Assembly (NCBI GenBank): GCA_963752815.1
Contig: CAVVZI010000021.1
Coordinates: 248,001-312,000, forward strand
DNA: 64,000 nucleotides
Source of the DNA: Sva-07 sp963752815
GTDB taxonomy: Bacteria > Actinomycetota > Acidimicrobiia > Acidimicrobiales > Ilumatobacteraceae
Direction of reading: 5' to 3'
Below, piece by piece: positions 8,688 to 17,361 of the stretch. Numbering within the stretch: the first letter of the stretch is position 1; every line of letters begins with the position of its first letter. The position numbers and the translations under genes were made by a program. A model generated the notes under the pieces. That model worked only from the letters and a program-made list of their open reading frames with translations, did not search any database and had not been told where the DNA came from.

Positions 8688-9560
8688 GTGCCTGACTTCA
8701 AACCGTTCATCGTCATCGGGCTCGCGCTCGGTGGGGTCTACGCCATGTCTGGAGTCGGACTCGTCGTGCTCTTCCGCACGACCGGCGTGTTGAACCTGGC
8801 CTACGGGGCCGTCGGCGCACTCGGTTCGCTCGTCGCGTTCACGCTGATCGATCACGAACAGAACGAATGGATGGCCTACGGCGTGGCGATCATGCTCGCC
8901 GGCGTGCTCACGCTGATCTACGGGCTGCTGCTCGGGCCACCGCTCGCCAACCGCGACCCGTTGGTGAAAGCGAGCGCCTCGCTCGGCTTCGCGCTGATCC
9001 TGCTCGGCTTCATGCAGTGGCGCTGGACCGCCGACGTGCGCAGCCTCGACCTGCCGACGAGCGACTGGCAGTACACGAACGGCTGGCTGCGCATCACCTG
9101 GACGCAGGCGATCGGCATGATCTTCCCGGTCGCGGTCACGATCGCCACGACGATCTTCCTGAAGCGCAACAAGACCGGCGCGGCCATGCGGGCGCTGGCC
9201 GACGATCGTGACAACACGGCCCTCCTCGGCGTGCCGGTGCGCCGCGTGGAGGCGACGGCCTGGTTCGTCTCCGGCTTGTTGTTCGGGTTCTCGGGACTGA
9301 TGCTGGCGAGCCTCGTCTCGATGGAGATCGCCGCACTCACGTTCAGCATCCCGATCGCCGCGCTGGCCGCGGCGCTGATCGGACGCTTGGAATCGTTGTG
9401 GATCACGCTCGCCGCGGCGTTCGTGATCGGCATCATCCAGGCCGAGTTGAACGCCTTCAGCAGCCTCGCGGAGTACCGCAACATGACGCCATTCGTCTGC
9501 GCCATCCTCGTGTTGCTCTGGTTCGGCTGGCGCCGGCAGGTCGAAGGGCGGGTCGCCTGA
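8688..9560 (+). CDS. livH: Branched-chain amino acid-type ABC permease LivH
   Basis: A 290-aa integral membrane protein with about eight hydrophobic segments, typical LivH length, and the hallmark GLVVLFRTTGVLNLAYGAVG near the N terminus. The cytoplasmic EAA-like loop is MRALADDRDNTALLGVPVRR. It starts at GTG 8688 behind GGGGAGG. The stop overlaps the next start (TGATG), so translation of LivH and LivM is coupled. Confidence 0.9.
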   Translation: MPDFKPFIVIGLALGGVYAMSGVGLVVLFRTTGVLNLAYGAVGALGSLVAFTLIDHEQNEWMAYGVAIMLAGVLTLIYGLLLGPPLANRDPLVKASASLGFALILLGFMQWRWTADVRSLDLPTSDWQYTNGWLRITWTQAIGMIFPVAVTIATTIFLKRNKTGAAMRALADDRDNTALLGVPVRRVEATAWFVSGLLFGFSGLMLASLVSMEIAALTFSIPIAALAAALIGRLESLWITLAAAFVIGIIQAELNAFSSLAEYRNMTPFVCAILVLLWFGWRRQVEGRVA

Positions 9561-11382
9561 TGAGCAGCGGATCGATCACCGACGTTCGCGACGTGCAGCC
9601 GGCCCGCGCCGCCGACGCGATCGACACGCGGCTGCCGTCGATGATCACCGCGACCACCCGCCTGCGGGTCGTCGTGCTGACCGTCGTGTTCCTCGTCCTG
9701 TGCTTCGGTGTGCCGTACCTGCTCACGTCGTTCTGGTTGCAGATCACGCTGCAGGCGGTCATCTACTCGGCGGTGACGTTGGGCCTCGGGCTGCTCGTCG
9801 GCCGCGTCGGGATGTTCTCGCTGTGCCAGATGGTGTTCGTCGTGAGCGGCGCCTGGATGTCGTTGCGCATCGAACAGGAATGGTCGATGCCGTTCCCGCT
9901 GCTGCTCCTCGTCACCGGCGTGCTCACCGGCGTGCTCGGGTCGATCATCGGCATCCCCGCGCTCCGCCTCAGCGGCCTCTATCTCGCACTGATCACCCTG
10001 ATGGCTGCCGGCGCCATCACGCTGCTCCTCAAGGTGTACAAGTTCCCCAACGGCGGCGGCGGGTTCTGGGGATTCGACACGACCAAGCCGTCGGGGTCGG
10101 CGCGCTCTTCCCCGCCCGTCGATCGCCCTCGGCGACATCGCCTACTTCCGTTACTCGCTCGTCGTCGTGTCGTTGATGTTCCTGCTCGTCACGTGGCACA
10201 TCAAGGGCAAGCCCGGCAGGGCCTGGGCCTCGATCCGCCAGAGCCAGGTCACCGCGGTCGTCGGCCGGCGTGCACACGACGCTCTACAAGCTGTGGGCCT
10301 TCGCGTTGTCGGCGTTCATCACCGGTGTCGCCGGGGCGCTCCTCGCGGCAGGTCCCGGCGGCGTCAGTGTCAACCAGTTTCCCGTCGAGGGGTCGATCAT
10401 CCTGCTCGCCGTCGTGCTGATGGGTGGGGTCTACTCCGTCTGGGGCGCCGTCATCGCCGCGTTCCTGCTGCGGATCCTGCCCCGCCTGCTCGAGCAGAAG
10501 ATCGGGCTCTCGTCGGAGGTGCTGACGATGCTGTTCGGGCTCGGCGTGATCCAGGTGCTCCTCACCACGCCGGGTGGCATCGTGTCGGACCTGGCGCGGC
10601 TCGGTGACGCGGTCAAACGAAGATTCAGCCGAGCGGACGCCGGCGGCGGGGGCACCGTCGTGATCGAGATCTCCGGCCTGACGGTCCGCTTCGGTGGCGT
10701 CACTCCGATCGACGACATGACGCTCACCTTGGGGGCGGGCACCAACGGGCTGATCGGCCCGAACGGCGCCGGCAAGACCACGTTCTTCAACGTCCTGAGC
10801 GGCTTCGTCCGGCCACAGGCGGGGACCGTGACGGCCTTCGGGGTCGACGTGTTGGCGATGCCGGCGTTCAAGCGGGCCCGCTGGGGGGTCCGGCGCACGT
10901 TCCAGACCGAGCAGGCCGTGGCCAACCTGTCGGTCTACGAGAACGTGCTGTTGATCGAGGAGCAGTCGAGCCGGCGCTCGACGACCCGCCGCGAGGACGT
11001 CATCGACGCCGTGGAATTCGTCGGGCTCGGCCCGAAGATCCGTCATGAGGTCGGCACGCTCGGAGCCGCCGAGCGCCGCCTGGTCGAGGTGGCCCGCGCG
11101 GTCGTCGGCAAACCGCGCCTCGTGCTGCTCGACGAGCCCGCCGCCGGGCTGCCGGACGACGAGACCGTCGTGCTCGGCAACATCATCCGGCAGATCCCCG
11201 AGCGCACCGGCGCGATGGTGGTGCTCGTCGACCACGACATGGAGCTCGTGTCGGCCACGTGCGGACAGGTGGCCGTGCTCGACTTCGGTCGGGTGATCGC
11301 CAACGGTCCGACCCGCGACGTGCTCGCCGATCCCCTCGTGATCCGGGCCTATCTCGGCGACGACGAGAGCGTGCAGGCATGA
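9560..11382 (+). CDS. Fused ABC permease-ATPase (LivM-LivG), two frameshifts in the permease part
   Basis: The N-terminal LivM permease (MSSGSITDVRD..., several membrane spans with GLGLLVGRVGMFSLCQ) runs without a stop into a LivG ATPase. That ATPase has Walker A (GPNGAGKTT), a switch-type Q-loop, a degenerate signature (LGAAERRLVEVARA, in place of LSGGQ), Walker B (LVLLDEP) and the H-switch VDHDM. The frame is lost near 10085-10110 and again near 10255-10270; compensating single-base changes restore SIALGDIAYFRYSLVVVSLM and QSQVTAVxGVHTTLYKLWAF. The intended product is about 607 aa. LivM-LivG fusions occur in actinobacteria. GTG 10659 could start a separate LivG, but there is no ribosome site and no stop before it. 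Confidence 0.8.
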
Positions 11383-12116
11383 GCGATCTGACGATCACCG
11401 CACTCGACGTGGCACGTGGCGACCGGCCCGTGCTGCACGGCGTGTCGATCACGATTCCCTCCGGCGAGGTCACGACCCTGCTCGGGCCGAACGGCGCGGG
11501 CAAGAGCACGCTCGTGCTCACCGTGGGTGGCCTGCTGCACCCGACGGCCGGACGGGTGGCGCTCGGCGACGTCGACCTGACGAAGTTGCGTCCCGAGAAG
11601 GTGCGCGCCGCCGGCGTGGCGGTCGTGCCCGAAGGCCGCCGTCTCCTGCCCAGCCTCACCGTCGCCGACAACCTGCGCGTCGCCACCTACTCGCTGAAGC
11701 GTGACGAGGCGGCGGCCGGGATCGAGCATGCACTCGACCTGTTCCCCGAGCTGAAGAACCGGTACGACACGACCGCGCGGTCGTTGTCGGGCGGCGAGCA
11801 ACAGATGGTCGTGTTGGCCCAGGCGCTCGCCTCGCGGCCGAAGGTGCTGCTCGTCGACGAACTCTCGCTCGGGTTGGCGCCTGTGGTCGTGAAGCGGTTG
11901 ATGCCGGTGATCGAGCAGGTGGCCGCGAGCGGCATCGGCGTGTTGCTCATCGAGCAGTTCGCCCACGTCGCCTTGGCGTTGGCCAACAATGCCTACGTGC
12001 TCGAAGGCGGGCGGATCCAGTACTCGGGTTCGGCGCGGGCGCTCAAGGACGACCCCGAGTTGCTGCAGAAGACGTATCTCCTCGGCGCCACCGCGAGCGG
12101 CGCCCTGGGCGACTGA
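11379..12116 (+). CDS. livF: ABC transporter ATPase LivF
   Basis: A 245-aa ATPase with Walker A GPNGAGKST, signature LSGGEQQ, Walker B VLLVDELS and the LivF-typical LSLGLAPVVVKRL. It overlaps the LivM-LivG stop by ATGA and completes the two-ATPase, two-permease importer. It ends 8 bp from the convergent alcohol dehydrogenase, with no obvious terminator in the gap. Confidence 0.92.
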   Translation: MSDLTITALDVARGDRPVLHGVSITIPSGEVTTLLGPNGAGKSTLVLTVGGLLHPTAGRVALGDVDLTKLRPEKVRAAGVAVVPEGRRLLPSLTVADNLRVATYSLKRDEAAAGIEHALDLFPELKNRYDTTARSLSGGEQQMVVLAQALASRPKVLLVDELSLGLAPVVVKRLMPVIEQVAASGIGVLLIEQFAHVALALANNAYVLEGGRIQYSGSARALKDDPELLQKTYLLGATASGALGD

Positions 12117-12124
12117 TCAAGTGC

Positions 12125-13180
12125 TCAGGGGTGCACGAGGATCTTGACGTGCGCGTCGCGGTTGTCGATCAGCTGCTCGATGCCACCCGTGACGACGTCT
12201 TCGAAGGTGATCCGGCCCGTGATCAGCGGCGTGACGTCGATCCGGCCGGTGGCGAGGGCGTCGATGACTTCGCCGTGATCGTTGCAGTAGGCGCAGCTGG
12301 CGGTCAGGTTCGATTCCTTGAACAGCATCGAGAACATGTCGAACTCGACCGGGTGTTCCCACAGGGCGATGTTCACGACGCGTCCCTTCGGTCGCACCGA
12401 CGACAGCGCGAGGGCGATGGTCGCCGCATTCCCGCCGGCGTCGAACGCGACGTCGACGCCCTGACCGAATCGTTCGGCCAGCACCGCGGCAACATCGTCG
12501 TGCGCGGGATCGAGCACGAGGTCGGCGCCGAGCTCGGCCGCCTTCGCCTTGCGCGCCGACGACAGTTCGACCACCACCACCTCGCCCGCGCCCATCAGTT
12601 TGACCGCCAGCAACGTCACGAGGCCGATCGGTCCGGCACCGATGATCAGCACCGAGTCGCCATCGCGGAGTTCGGCCATCTTCGCCGCGTGCCATCCGAC
12701 GGCGAGCGGTTCGATGAGCGCAGCCGCGTCGGTCGGGACCTCGTCGGGCAGCACGTGCACCATGTATCCGGGCACGACCGAGAACTCGGCCAGGCCACCG
12801 CCGTACCCGCTGAGGCCGTGGAAGCCGAGCTGCGGGCACAGGTTGTAGTGCCCGGCCAGGCAGTTGGGGCAGTCGTTGTCGCGGATGATCGGCTCGACGG
12901 CCACCCGATCGCCGACGTTCACGCCGTCGACGCCATCGCCTACCTCGACAACGGTGCCGGCGTACTCGTGGCCGAGCACCACCGGCAACGTCTCGCCGGT
13001 GATCGGATGGGGCGCGCCGGGCGCGGGGATCGTCTCGGGTCCGACGAGGTACTCGTGGACGTCGCTGCCGCAGATCCCGCACCATTCCGGGGCGATCTTC
13101 ACGAATCCCGGCCGGCACTCGGGCTCGGCGATGTCGTCGACGCGGACGTCCCGGTTGCCGTGATAGCGGACAGCTCTCAT
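12125..13180 (-). CDS. Zinc-dependent medium-chain alcohol dehydrogenase (butanediol/sorbitol dehydrogenase-like)
   Basis: A 351-aa MDR enzyme. The catalytic zinc site is CGICGSDVHEY (Cys) with GHEYAGTV (His-Glu), and EPIIRDNDCPNC...C supplies a partial structural-zinc loop. The NAD-binding Rossmann motif is GAGPIGLV. It resembles (R,R)-butanediol and L-threonine/sorbitol dehydrogenases. The start at 13180 is supported by GGAGAGGG. It lies downstream of, and in the same direction as, the IclR regulator, so it is probably part of its regulon. The substrate is unknown; an alcohol side chain on an aromatic is possible. Confidence 0.85.
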   Translation of the reverse strand: MRAVRYHGNRDVRVDDIAEPECRPGFVKIAPEWCGICGSDVHEYLVGPETIPAPGAPHPITGETLPVVLGHEYAGTVVEVGDGVDGVNVGDRVAVEPIIRDNDCPNCLAGHYNLCPQLGFHGLSGYGGGLAEFSVVPGYMVHVLPDEVPTDAAALIEPLAVGWHAAKMAELRDGDSVLIIGAGPIGLVTLLAVKLMGAGEVVVVELSSARKAKAAELGADLVLDPAHDDVAAVLAERFGQGVDVAFDAGGNAATIALALSSVRPKGRVVNIALWEHPVEFDMFSMLFKESNLTASCAYCNDHGEVIDALATGRIDVTPLITGRITFEDVVTGGIEQLIDNRDAHVKILVHP

Positions 13181-13200
13181 CGGAATCGCACCCTCTCCTG

Positions 13201-13254
13201 GTTCGGTCGTGTCGGTTCGGTCGTGTCGGTTCGGTCGTGTCGGTTCGATCGTCG
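13201..13254. repeat. 14-bp tandem repeat, three copies plus a partial
   Basis: GTTCGGTCGTGTCG occurs three times without change (13201-13242), followed by GTTCGATCGTCG. It fills the gap between the alcohol dehydrogenase start and the IclR stop and ends 3 bp before the latter. No function is evident; length variation between strains is likely. Confidence 0.9.
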
Positions 13255-13257
13255 ATC

Positions 13258-14016
13258 TCAACGTTGACGGAGGGCGTCGTTCAGTGCTTGCGCCGTCTCG
13301 AGCAGCGCCGGCAGGAAGTGCTCGTGGACCTCGTCCATCGTCGTCCGTCCGGCGTGGGTCGACACGTTGATCGACGCGATCGTGCGGCCGCTGGAGTCGC
13401 GCAGCGGTGCGGCCACCGACCGCAGGCCCATCTCCAGCTCCTGGTCGACGAGTGCCCAGCCCCGCTCGCGCACCCTGGCGAGCTCGGCCTCCAGTGCCTC
13501 GATGTCGGTGATGGTGTGTTCCGTGAGCGGCGCGAGGTGCTCACCGACGCGGGCCCGGATGTCTTCGGCCGGCAGTTCCGCGAGCAGCACCCGACCCATG
13601 GAGGTGCAGTACGCCGGCAGGCGGGTGCCGAGGCCCAGGGCGATGGTCATGATCCGCGTCGTCGGGACCCGTGCGACGTAGACGACCTCGCCGCCGTCGA
13701 GCACCGAGATCGACGCCGACTCGTGCACCCTCTCACTCAGCGATTCGAGGAACGGCTGGCCGATCTGCTGCACGTTCAGCGACGACAGGTAGGCGTAGCC
13801 GATGTTCAACACCGCGGGTGTCAACGAGAAGTTGCGCCCGTCGGTGGTGGCGTAGCCCAACGTCGACAGCGTGAGCAGGAGCCGGCGAGCGGTCGCTCTC
13901 GTCAGTCCCGTACGCTTCGCGACCTCCGACAACGTCTGTTCGGGATGCTCGGCGTCGAAGCAGCGCAACACCAGCAGGCCTCGTTCGAGCGACTGGACGT
14001 GATCGGCTCGCGCCAT
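13258..14016 (-). CDS. IclR-family transcriptional regulator (PcaR/PobR type)
   Basis: A 252-aa regulator: winged helix at about residues 10-75 (LSEVAKRTGLTRATARRLLLTL recognition region) and the IclR effector domain at about 85-250 with YCTSMGRVLLAELP. This arrangement matches activators/repressors of the protocatechuate and hydroxybenzoate branches. It diverges from the hydroquinone dioxygenase operon and probably controls it with an aromatic or beta-ketoadipate effector. ATG 14016 follows GGGAG; GTG 14019 is possible. Its own promoter is visible on the minus strand (TTGACT, 17 bp, AATAGT; 14078-14050). Confidence 0.9.
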   Translation of the reverse strand: MARADHVQSLERGLLVLRCFDAEHPEQTLSEVAKRTGLTRATARRLLLTLSTLGYATTDGRNFSLTPAVLNIGYAYLSSLNVQQIGQPFLESLSERVHESASISVLDGGEVVYVARVPTTRIMTIALGLGTRLPAYCTSMGRVLLAELPAEDIRARVGEHLAPLTEHTITDIEALEAELARVRERGWALVDQELEMGLRSVAAPLRDSSGRTIASINVSTHAGRTTMDEVHEHFLPALLETAQALNDALRQR

Positions 14017-14049
14017 CACCTGCTCCCGGTCCGGGCGTTCACTCCCCGC

Positions 14050-14157
14050 ACTATTGTTCGGTCAGCGTACGGAGTCAAGTTTCGTCGTCGTCCCGGCCCG
14101 ACCCTTGACGCATCGGTCGGCGCGAGCCAGAATGTTCACCAGCAGAACGTTGGTTCG
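14050..14157. promoter_or_regulatory. Divergent promoter region between IclR gene and hydroquinone dioxygenase operon
   Basis: Minus strand: TTGACT (14078-14073), 17 bp, AATAGT (14055-14050) for the regulator. Plus strand: TTGACG (14105-14110), 17 bp, CAGAAT (14128-14133) for the operon. GAACGTTGGTTCG at 14145-14157 lies just downstream of the plus promoter and matches the site at 5718-5730, suiting an IclR operator. Confidence 0.6.
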
Positions 14158-14224
14158 TAGTGCGCACACGTGAAATCGGCGACCTTGCCGCCGTGTCCGT
14201 GGCCGCGAGAGGGAGGACCTGGGG

Positions 14225-14734
14225 ATGGCGTCGACGACAACGCAGTATTCGACCGTGTTCGGATCGCTCGACCAGTACGACAAGGGAGGGGTCGAAGCGA
14301 TCGCCGACGACCCGCGCAACTACGTCTTCTCCAACATGTTCGAGGTGGCGGCGAACGCCGCGCCCTGGGAGAAGGTGGCCGTCGCCAAGAACATGGAGTA
14401 CGTGCTCGAGGTCATCCGCGCCGAGGGGACCTCGCCGTGGCGGGCGACCCCGCACGACGAGTTCGCGCTCGTCGTCGACGGCCGGGTCGTCATCGAGCTG
14501 ATCGACCCGGACGAACCGCTCGTCGATGCCGCTGCCGCCGGCTCGATCGGCGTCGACGGCGAGCCCGCCGGCACCGCGATGGGCCACATCGTGGCCGCCC
14601 ACGGCCACATGGCACTGCTCCCCGCCGGGCGTTGCTACCGCTTCGTGGCCGACGAGCCGAGCGTGATCCTCCTGCAGACGATCGAGGGCCCGGACACCGT
14701 CTACCGGTGGGCCGAGATCTGCCAGACGAGCTGA
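14225..14734 (+). CDS. hapC: Hydroquinone 1,2-dioxygenase, small (alpha) subunit
   Basis: A 169-aa cupin-like protein of the HapC/PnpC1/HqdA family. The size, the N-terminal YSTVFGSLDQYDKGG and the adjacent large subunit identify the two-component Fe(II) hydroquinone dioxygenase, which opens 1,4-dihydroxybenzene to 4-hydroxymuconic semialdehyde. In the family the small subunit is structural or shapes the substrate site, and the iron is in the large subunit. ATG 14225 follows GGGAGG at 8-bp spacing. It heads an operon that runs to at least 20.9 kb. Confidence 0.85.
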   Translation: MASTTTQYSTVFGSLDQYDKGGVEAIADDPRNYVFSNMFEVAANAAPWEKVAVAKNMEYVLEVIRAEGTSPWRATPHDEFALVVDGRVVIELIDPDEPLVDAAAAGSIGVDGEPAGTAMGHIVAAHGHMALLPAGRCYRFVADEPSVILLQTIEGPDTVYRWAEICQTS

Positions 14735-14773
14735 CACCCGAAACCAGCACCCGAAACCAGCACCTGAAACCGA
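14735..14773. repeat. 13-bp tandem repeat between hapC and hapD
   Basis: CACCCGAAACCAG twice exactly (14735-14760) and once with changes (14761-14773). It starts at the hapC stop and ends 21 bp before the hapD start. Possibly a slippage product that spaces the two cistrons. Confidence 0.85.
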
Positions 14774-14794
14774 CATGACCGTACGGAGCCAACG

Positions 14795-15775
14795 ATGAGC
14801 ACAACGGAAACCGCCCCTCCGGAAACCGTCAATGAACACGGCTACCGGTCGTTCCGCATCGGCGGGTTCTCGTTCGCGCGCGACGAGCACTTCGTCCACA
14901 TCGACTGGCCCACGGGCAGCCACGTCATGTCGGCCGAGACGTTCCTCAAGGCGGTGATGCGCGACGTCTCCTGGAACTTCTTCTACGGCATCGTCAACTT
15001 CGACGCGGTGATCGGGACGATGAACCACTACGGCAACGTCGACCTGTTCGCCGGCCGCTACAACAGCGCCTACCGCAGGGCCGAACTCGACCATCAGGAG
15101 AACTTCGCCGCCGACGACCTGATGGGGGTGTTCCAGGCGATCCTCGCCGATTGGACCAACGCCGGTTACGACCCGTTCGCCGCACCGCAGGAGACGGGTT
15201 CGCCGTTCGGCCCCAAGCGCGGTGACAACCTCGGGGCGATCACCCGCACCCGCGTCACCGCCAGCCGGATGGTCGGGGTGCCCGGCGACGAGAAGATCCG
15301 CTCGGACGACAACGGCTTTCCGGTCAACCGGATGTTCGCCGACGTCGCCCAGACCGAACCCGAGGTGCACGCCGAGCCCGGCTACGAGAGCGAGGTCGCG
15401 GCGTTCAACCTGTTCGGCTACCTGTCGCGCAGCGACGTCACCTGGAACCCGTCGGTCGTGTCGGTGTGCAAGGACAGCCTGTACTGCCCGACGACCGAGG
15501 AGTTCATCCTGCCGATCATCCACGGCAACGACCGGGTCGAGTGGTTCGTGCAGTTGTCCGACCAGATCACCTGGAAGGTCGAGGACCGCGAAACCGGGTC
15601 GGTGCGGGCGACCGTCGTGATGAAGGCCGGCGACGTCGCGGCCATGCCCGCCGACATCCGCCACCAGGGCTACTCGTCGAAGCGGTCGATGCTGCTCGTG
15701 TGGGAGAACGCATCGCCGGCGCTTCCCGACCTGATCGCGTCGGGGCAGGCACCGACCGTTCCCGTCTCGTTCTGA
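14795..15775 (+). CDS. hapD: Hydroquinone 1,2-dioxygenase, large (beta) subunit
   Basis: A 326-aa iron-bearing subunit of the HapD/PnpC2/HqdB family. The expected 2-His-1-carboxylate variant (Asn, Glu, His) can be placed at N245 and E249 in IIHGNDRVEWF and at H290 in ADIRHQGYSS. The spacing N+4=E and E+41=H is as I recall it for the PnpCD crystal structure. It starts at ATG 14795 with GGAG upstream. With hapC it converts hydroquinone to 4-hydroxymuconic semialdehyde. The semialdehyde dehydrogenase usually found beside it is missing here; the HpaE-like enzyme at 30 kb is the nearest candidate. Confidence 0.87.
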   Translation: MSTTETAPPETVNEHGYRSFRIGGFSFARDEHFVHIDWPTGSHVMSAETFLKAVMRDVSWNFFYGIVNFDAVIGTMNHYGNVDLFAGRYNSAYRRAELDHQENFAADDLMGVFQAILADWTNAGYDPFAAPQETGSPFGPKRGDNLGAITRTRVTASRMVGVPGDEKIRSDDNGFPVNRMFADVAQTEPEVHAEPGYESEVAAFNLFGYLSRSDVTWNPSVVSVCKDSLYCPTTEEFILPIIHGNDRVEWFVQLSDQITWKVEDRETGSVRATVVMKAGDVAAMPADIRHQGYSSKRSMLLVWENASPALPDLIASGQAPTVPVSF

Positions 15776-15785
15776 GGCGGGCTCG

Positions 15786-16592
15786 GTGACCGCTGCGTTC
15801 TCATCGCTCGCCGACGCGATCGCCGCCCACGTCCACGACGGTGACGAGGTGGCGCTCGAGGGGTTCACCCACCTCATCCCGTTCGCCGCCGCCCACGAGA
15901 TCATCCGCCAGGAACGGCGCGACCTGACCTTGATCAGGATGACCCCGGACATCGCCTACGACCAGATGATCGGCGCCGGCTGCGCGAGCAAGCTGATCTT
16001 CTCGTGGGGTGGCAATCCGGGCGTCGGGTCGTTGCACCGGATGCGTGACGCCGTGCAGAACTCGTGGCCCGTACCGCTCGCCATCGAGGAGCACAGTCAC
16101 GCGGGGATGGCAACGCGCTGGCAGGCCGGCGCGTCGGGGCTCCCGTTCGGCACCCTTCGGGGCTACGCCGGCACGAGCCTGCTCGAACACACCGACACGA
16201 TCGGCACGGTGACGTGTCCGTTCACCGGCGAAGCGTTGACCGCCGTCCCCGCGCTCAATCCCGACGTCGGCATCATCCATGCCCAGCAGGCCGACCGGCA
16301 CGGCAACGTCATGATGTGGGGGATCACGGGCGTGCAGCGGGAGTGCGTGCTGGCGAGCCGGCGGTCGATCGTCACGGTCGAGGAGGTCGTCGATTCGTTC
16401 GCGCCCCAGTTCAACGCCGCGGTGCTCCCGGCCTGGACGATCGACAGCGTGGTCGTGCTTCCCGGCGGTGCGCACCCGTCGTACGCGCACGGCTACTCGA
16501 GCCGCGACAACGAGTTCTACGCGGCGTGGGACGAGGTCGCGCGCGATCGCGAGACGTTCCAGGTCTGGATGAAGGAACACGTGCTGGTATGA
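15786..16592 (+). CDS. pcaI: 3-oxoadipate CoA-transferase, subunit A
   Basis: A 268-aa class I CoA-transferase alpha subunit (CatI/PcaI type) with the family segments DGDEVALEGFTHLIPFAAAHE and SWGGNPGVGSLHRMRD, and late HAQQADRHGNV. GTG 15786 begins 8 bp after the hapD stop. With the B subunit it moves CoA from succinyl-CoA to 3-oxoadipate. The position in a hydroquinone operon supports that substrate, but other short-chain 3-keto acids are not excluded. Confidence 0.85.
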   Translation: MTAAFSSLADAIAAHVHDGDEVALEGFTHLIPFAAAHEIIRQERRDLTLIRMTPDIAYDQMIGAGCASKLIFSWGGNPGVGSLHRMRDAVQNSWPVPLAIEEHSHAGMATRWQAGASGLPFGTLRGYAGTSLLEHTDTIGTVTCPFTGEALTAVPALNPDVGIIHAQQADRHGNVMMWGITGVQRECVLASRRSIVTVEEVVDSFAPQFNAAVLPAWTIDSVVVLPGGAHPSYAHGYSSRDNEFYAAWDEVARDRETFQVWMKEHVLV

Positions 16593-16602
16593 CGGCGACG
16601 AC

Positions 16603-17361
16603 ATGACCGCTCTGGCGCCCGCCTACACGAGCGACGAGATCATGACGGTGCACGCCGCCCGCACCCTCGGGCCGGGCACCGTGTGCTTCGTCGGCATCGG
16701 TCTGCCGAGCACCGCGGCGAACCTGGCGCGCCGGCTCCACGCGCCCGACTGCGTGCTCGTGTACGAGTCCGGCTGCATCGGCGCCAAGCCGTCGGTGCTC
16801 CCGTTGTCGATCGGCGACGGCGTGCTGGCCGAGCATGCCGACCTGGTGGTCAGCGTTCCCGAGATGTTCAGTTACTGGTTGCAGGCGGGGCGCATCGACG
16901 TCGGCTTCCTCAGCGCGGCGCAGATCGATCGGCACGCCAACCTCAACACGACCGTGATCGGCGACTACCGGGCACCGGCCGTGCGGCTGCCGGGGGCGGG
17001 TGGAGCACCGGAGATCTCGGCCAACTGTGGCGAGGTCGTCATCACGATCCGCCAGAATCTCCGCACGTTCGTCGATCGACTCGACTTCGTCACCTCGGTC
17101 GGACACGGCGACGGCGGTGACCACCGACAACGTCTCGGACTGCGGGGGAAGGGCCCCACCGCCGTCATCACCGACCTCGGCATCCTGCGGCCCGACGAGC
17201 ACACCAAGGAGCTGACGCTGGTGAGTGTCCACCCAGGAATCGACGTCGACGAGGTGCGCGCCGCGACCGGCTGGCCGTTGCGGGTCGCCGACGTCGTCTC
17301 CGTCACCGAGCCGCCCACCGCCGTCGAACTCGACGCACTCCGAACGCTGCCGTCGGCATGA
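16603..17361 (+). CDS. pcaJ: 3-oxoadipate CoA-transferase, subunit B
   Basis: A 252-aa class I CoA-transferase beta subunit. The catalytic glutamate is in VLVYESGCIGAKP, and the GLPSTAANLARR segment is the usual CoA-site helix. The stop overlaps the start of the maleylacetate reductase gene (ATGA), giving translational coupling in a logical pathway order. Confidence 0.87.
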   Translation: MTALAPAYTSDEIMTVHAARTLGPGTVCFVGIGLPSTAANLARRLHAPDCVLVYESGCIGAKPSVLPLSIGDGVLAEHADLVVSVPEMFSYWLQAGRIDVGFLSAAQIDRHANLNTTVIGDYRAPAVRLPGAGGAPEISANCGEVVITIRQNLRTFVDRLDFVTSVGHGDGGDHRQRLGLRGKGPTAVITDLGILRPDEHTKELTLVSVHPGIDVDEVRAATGWPLRVADVVSVTEPPTAVELDALRTLPSA

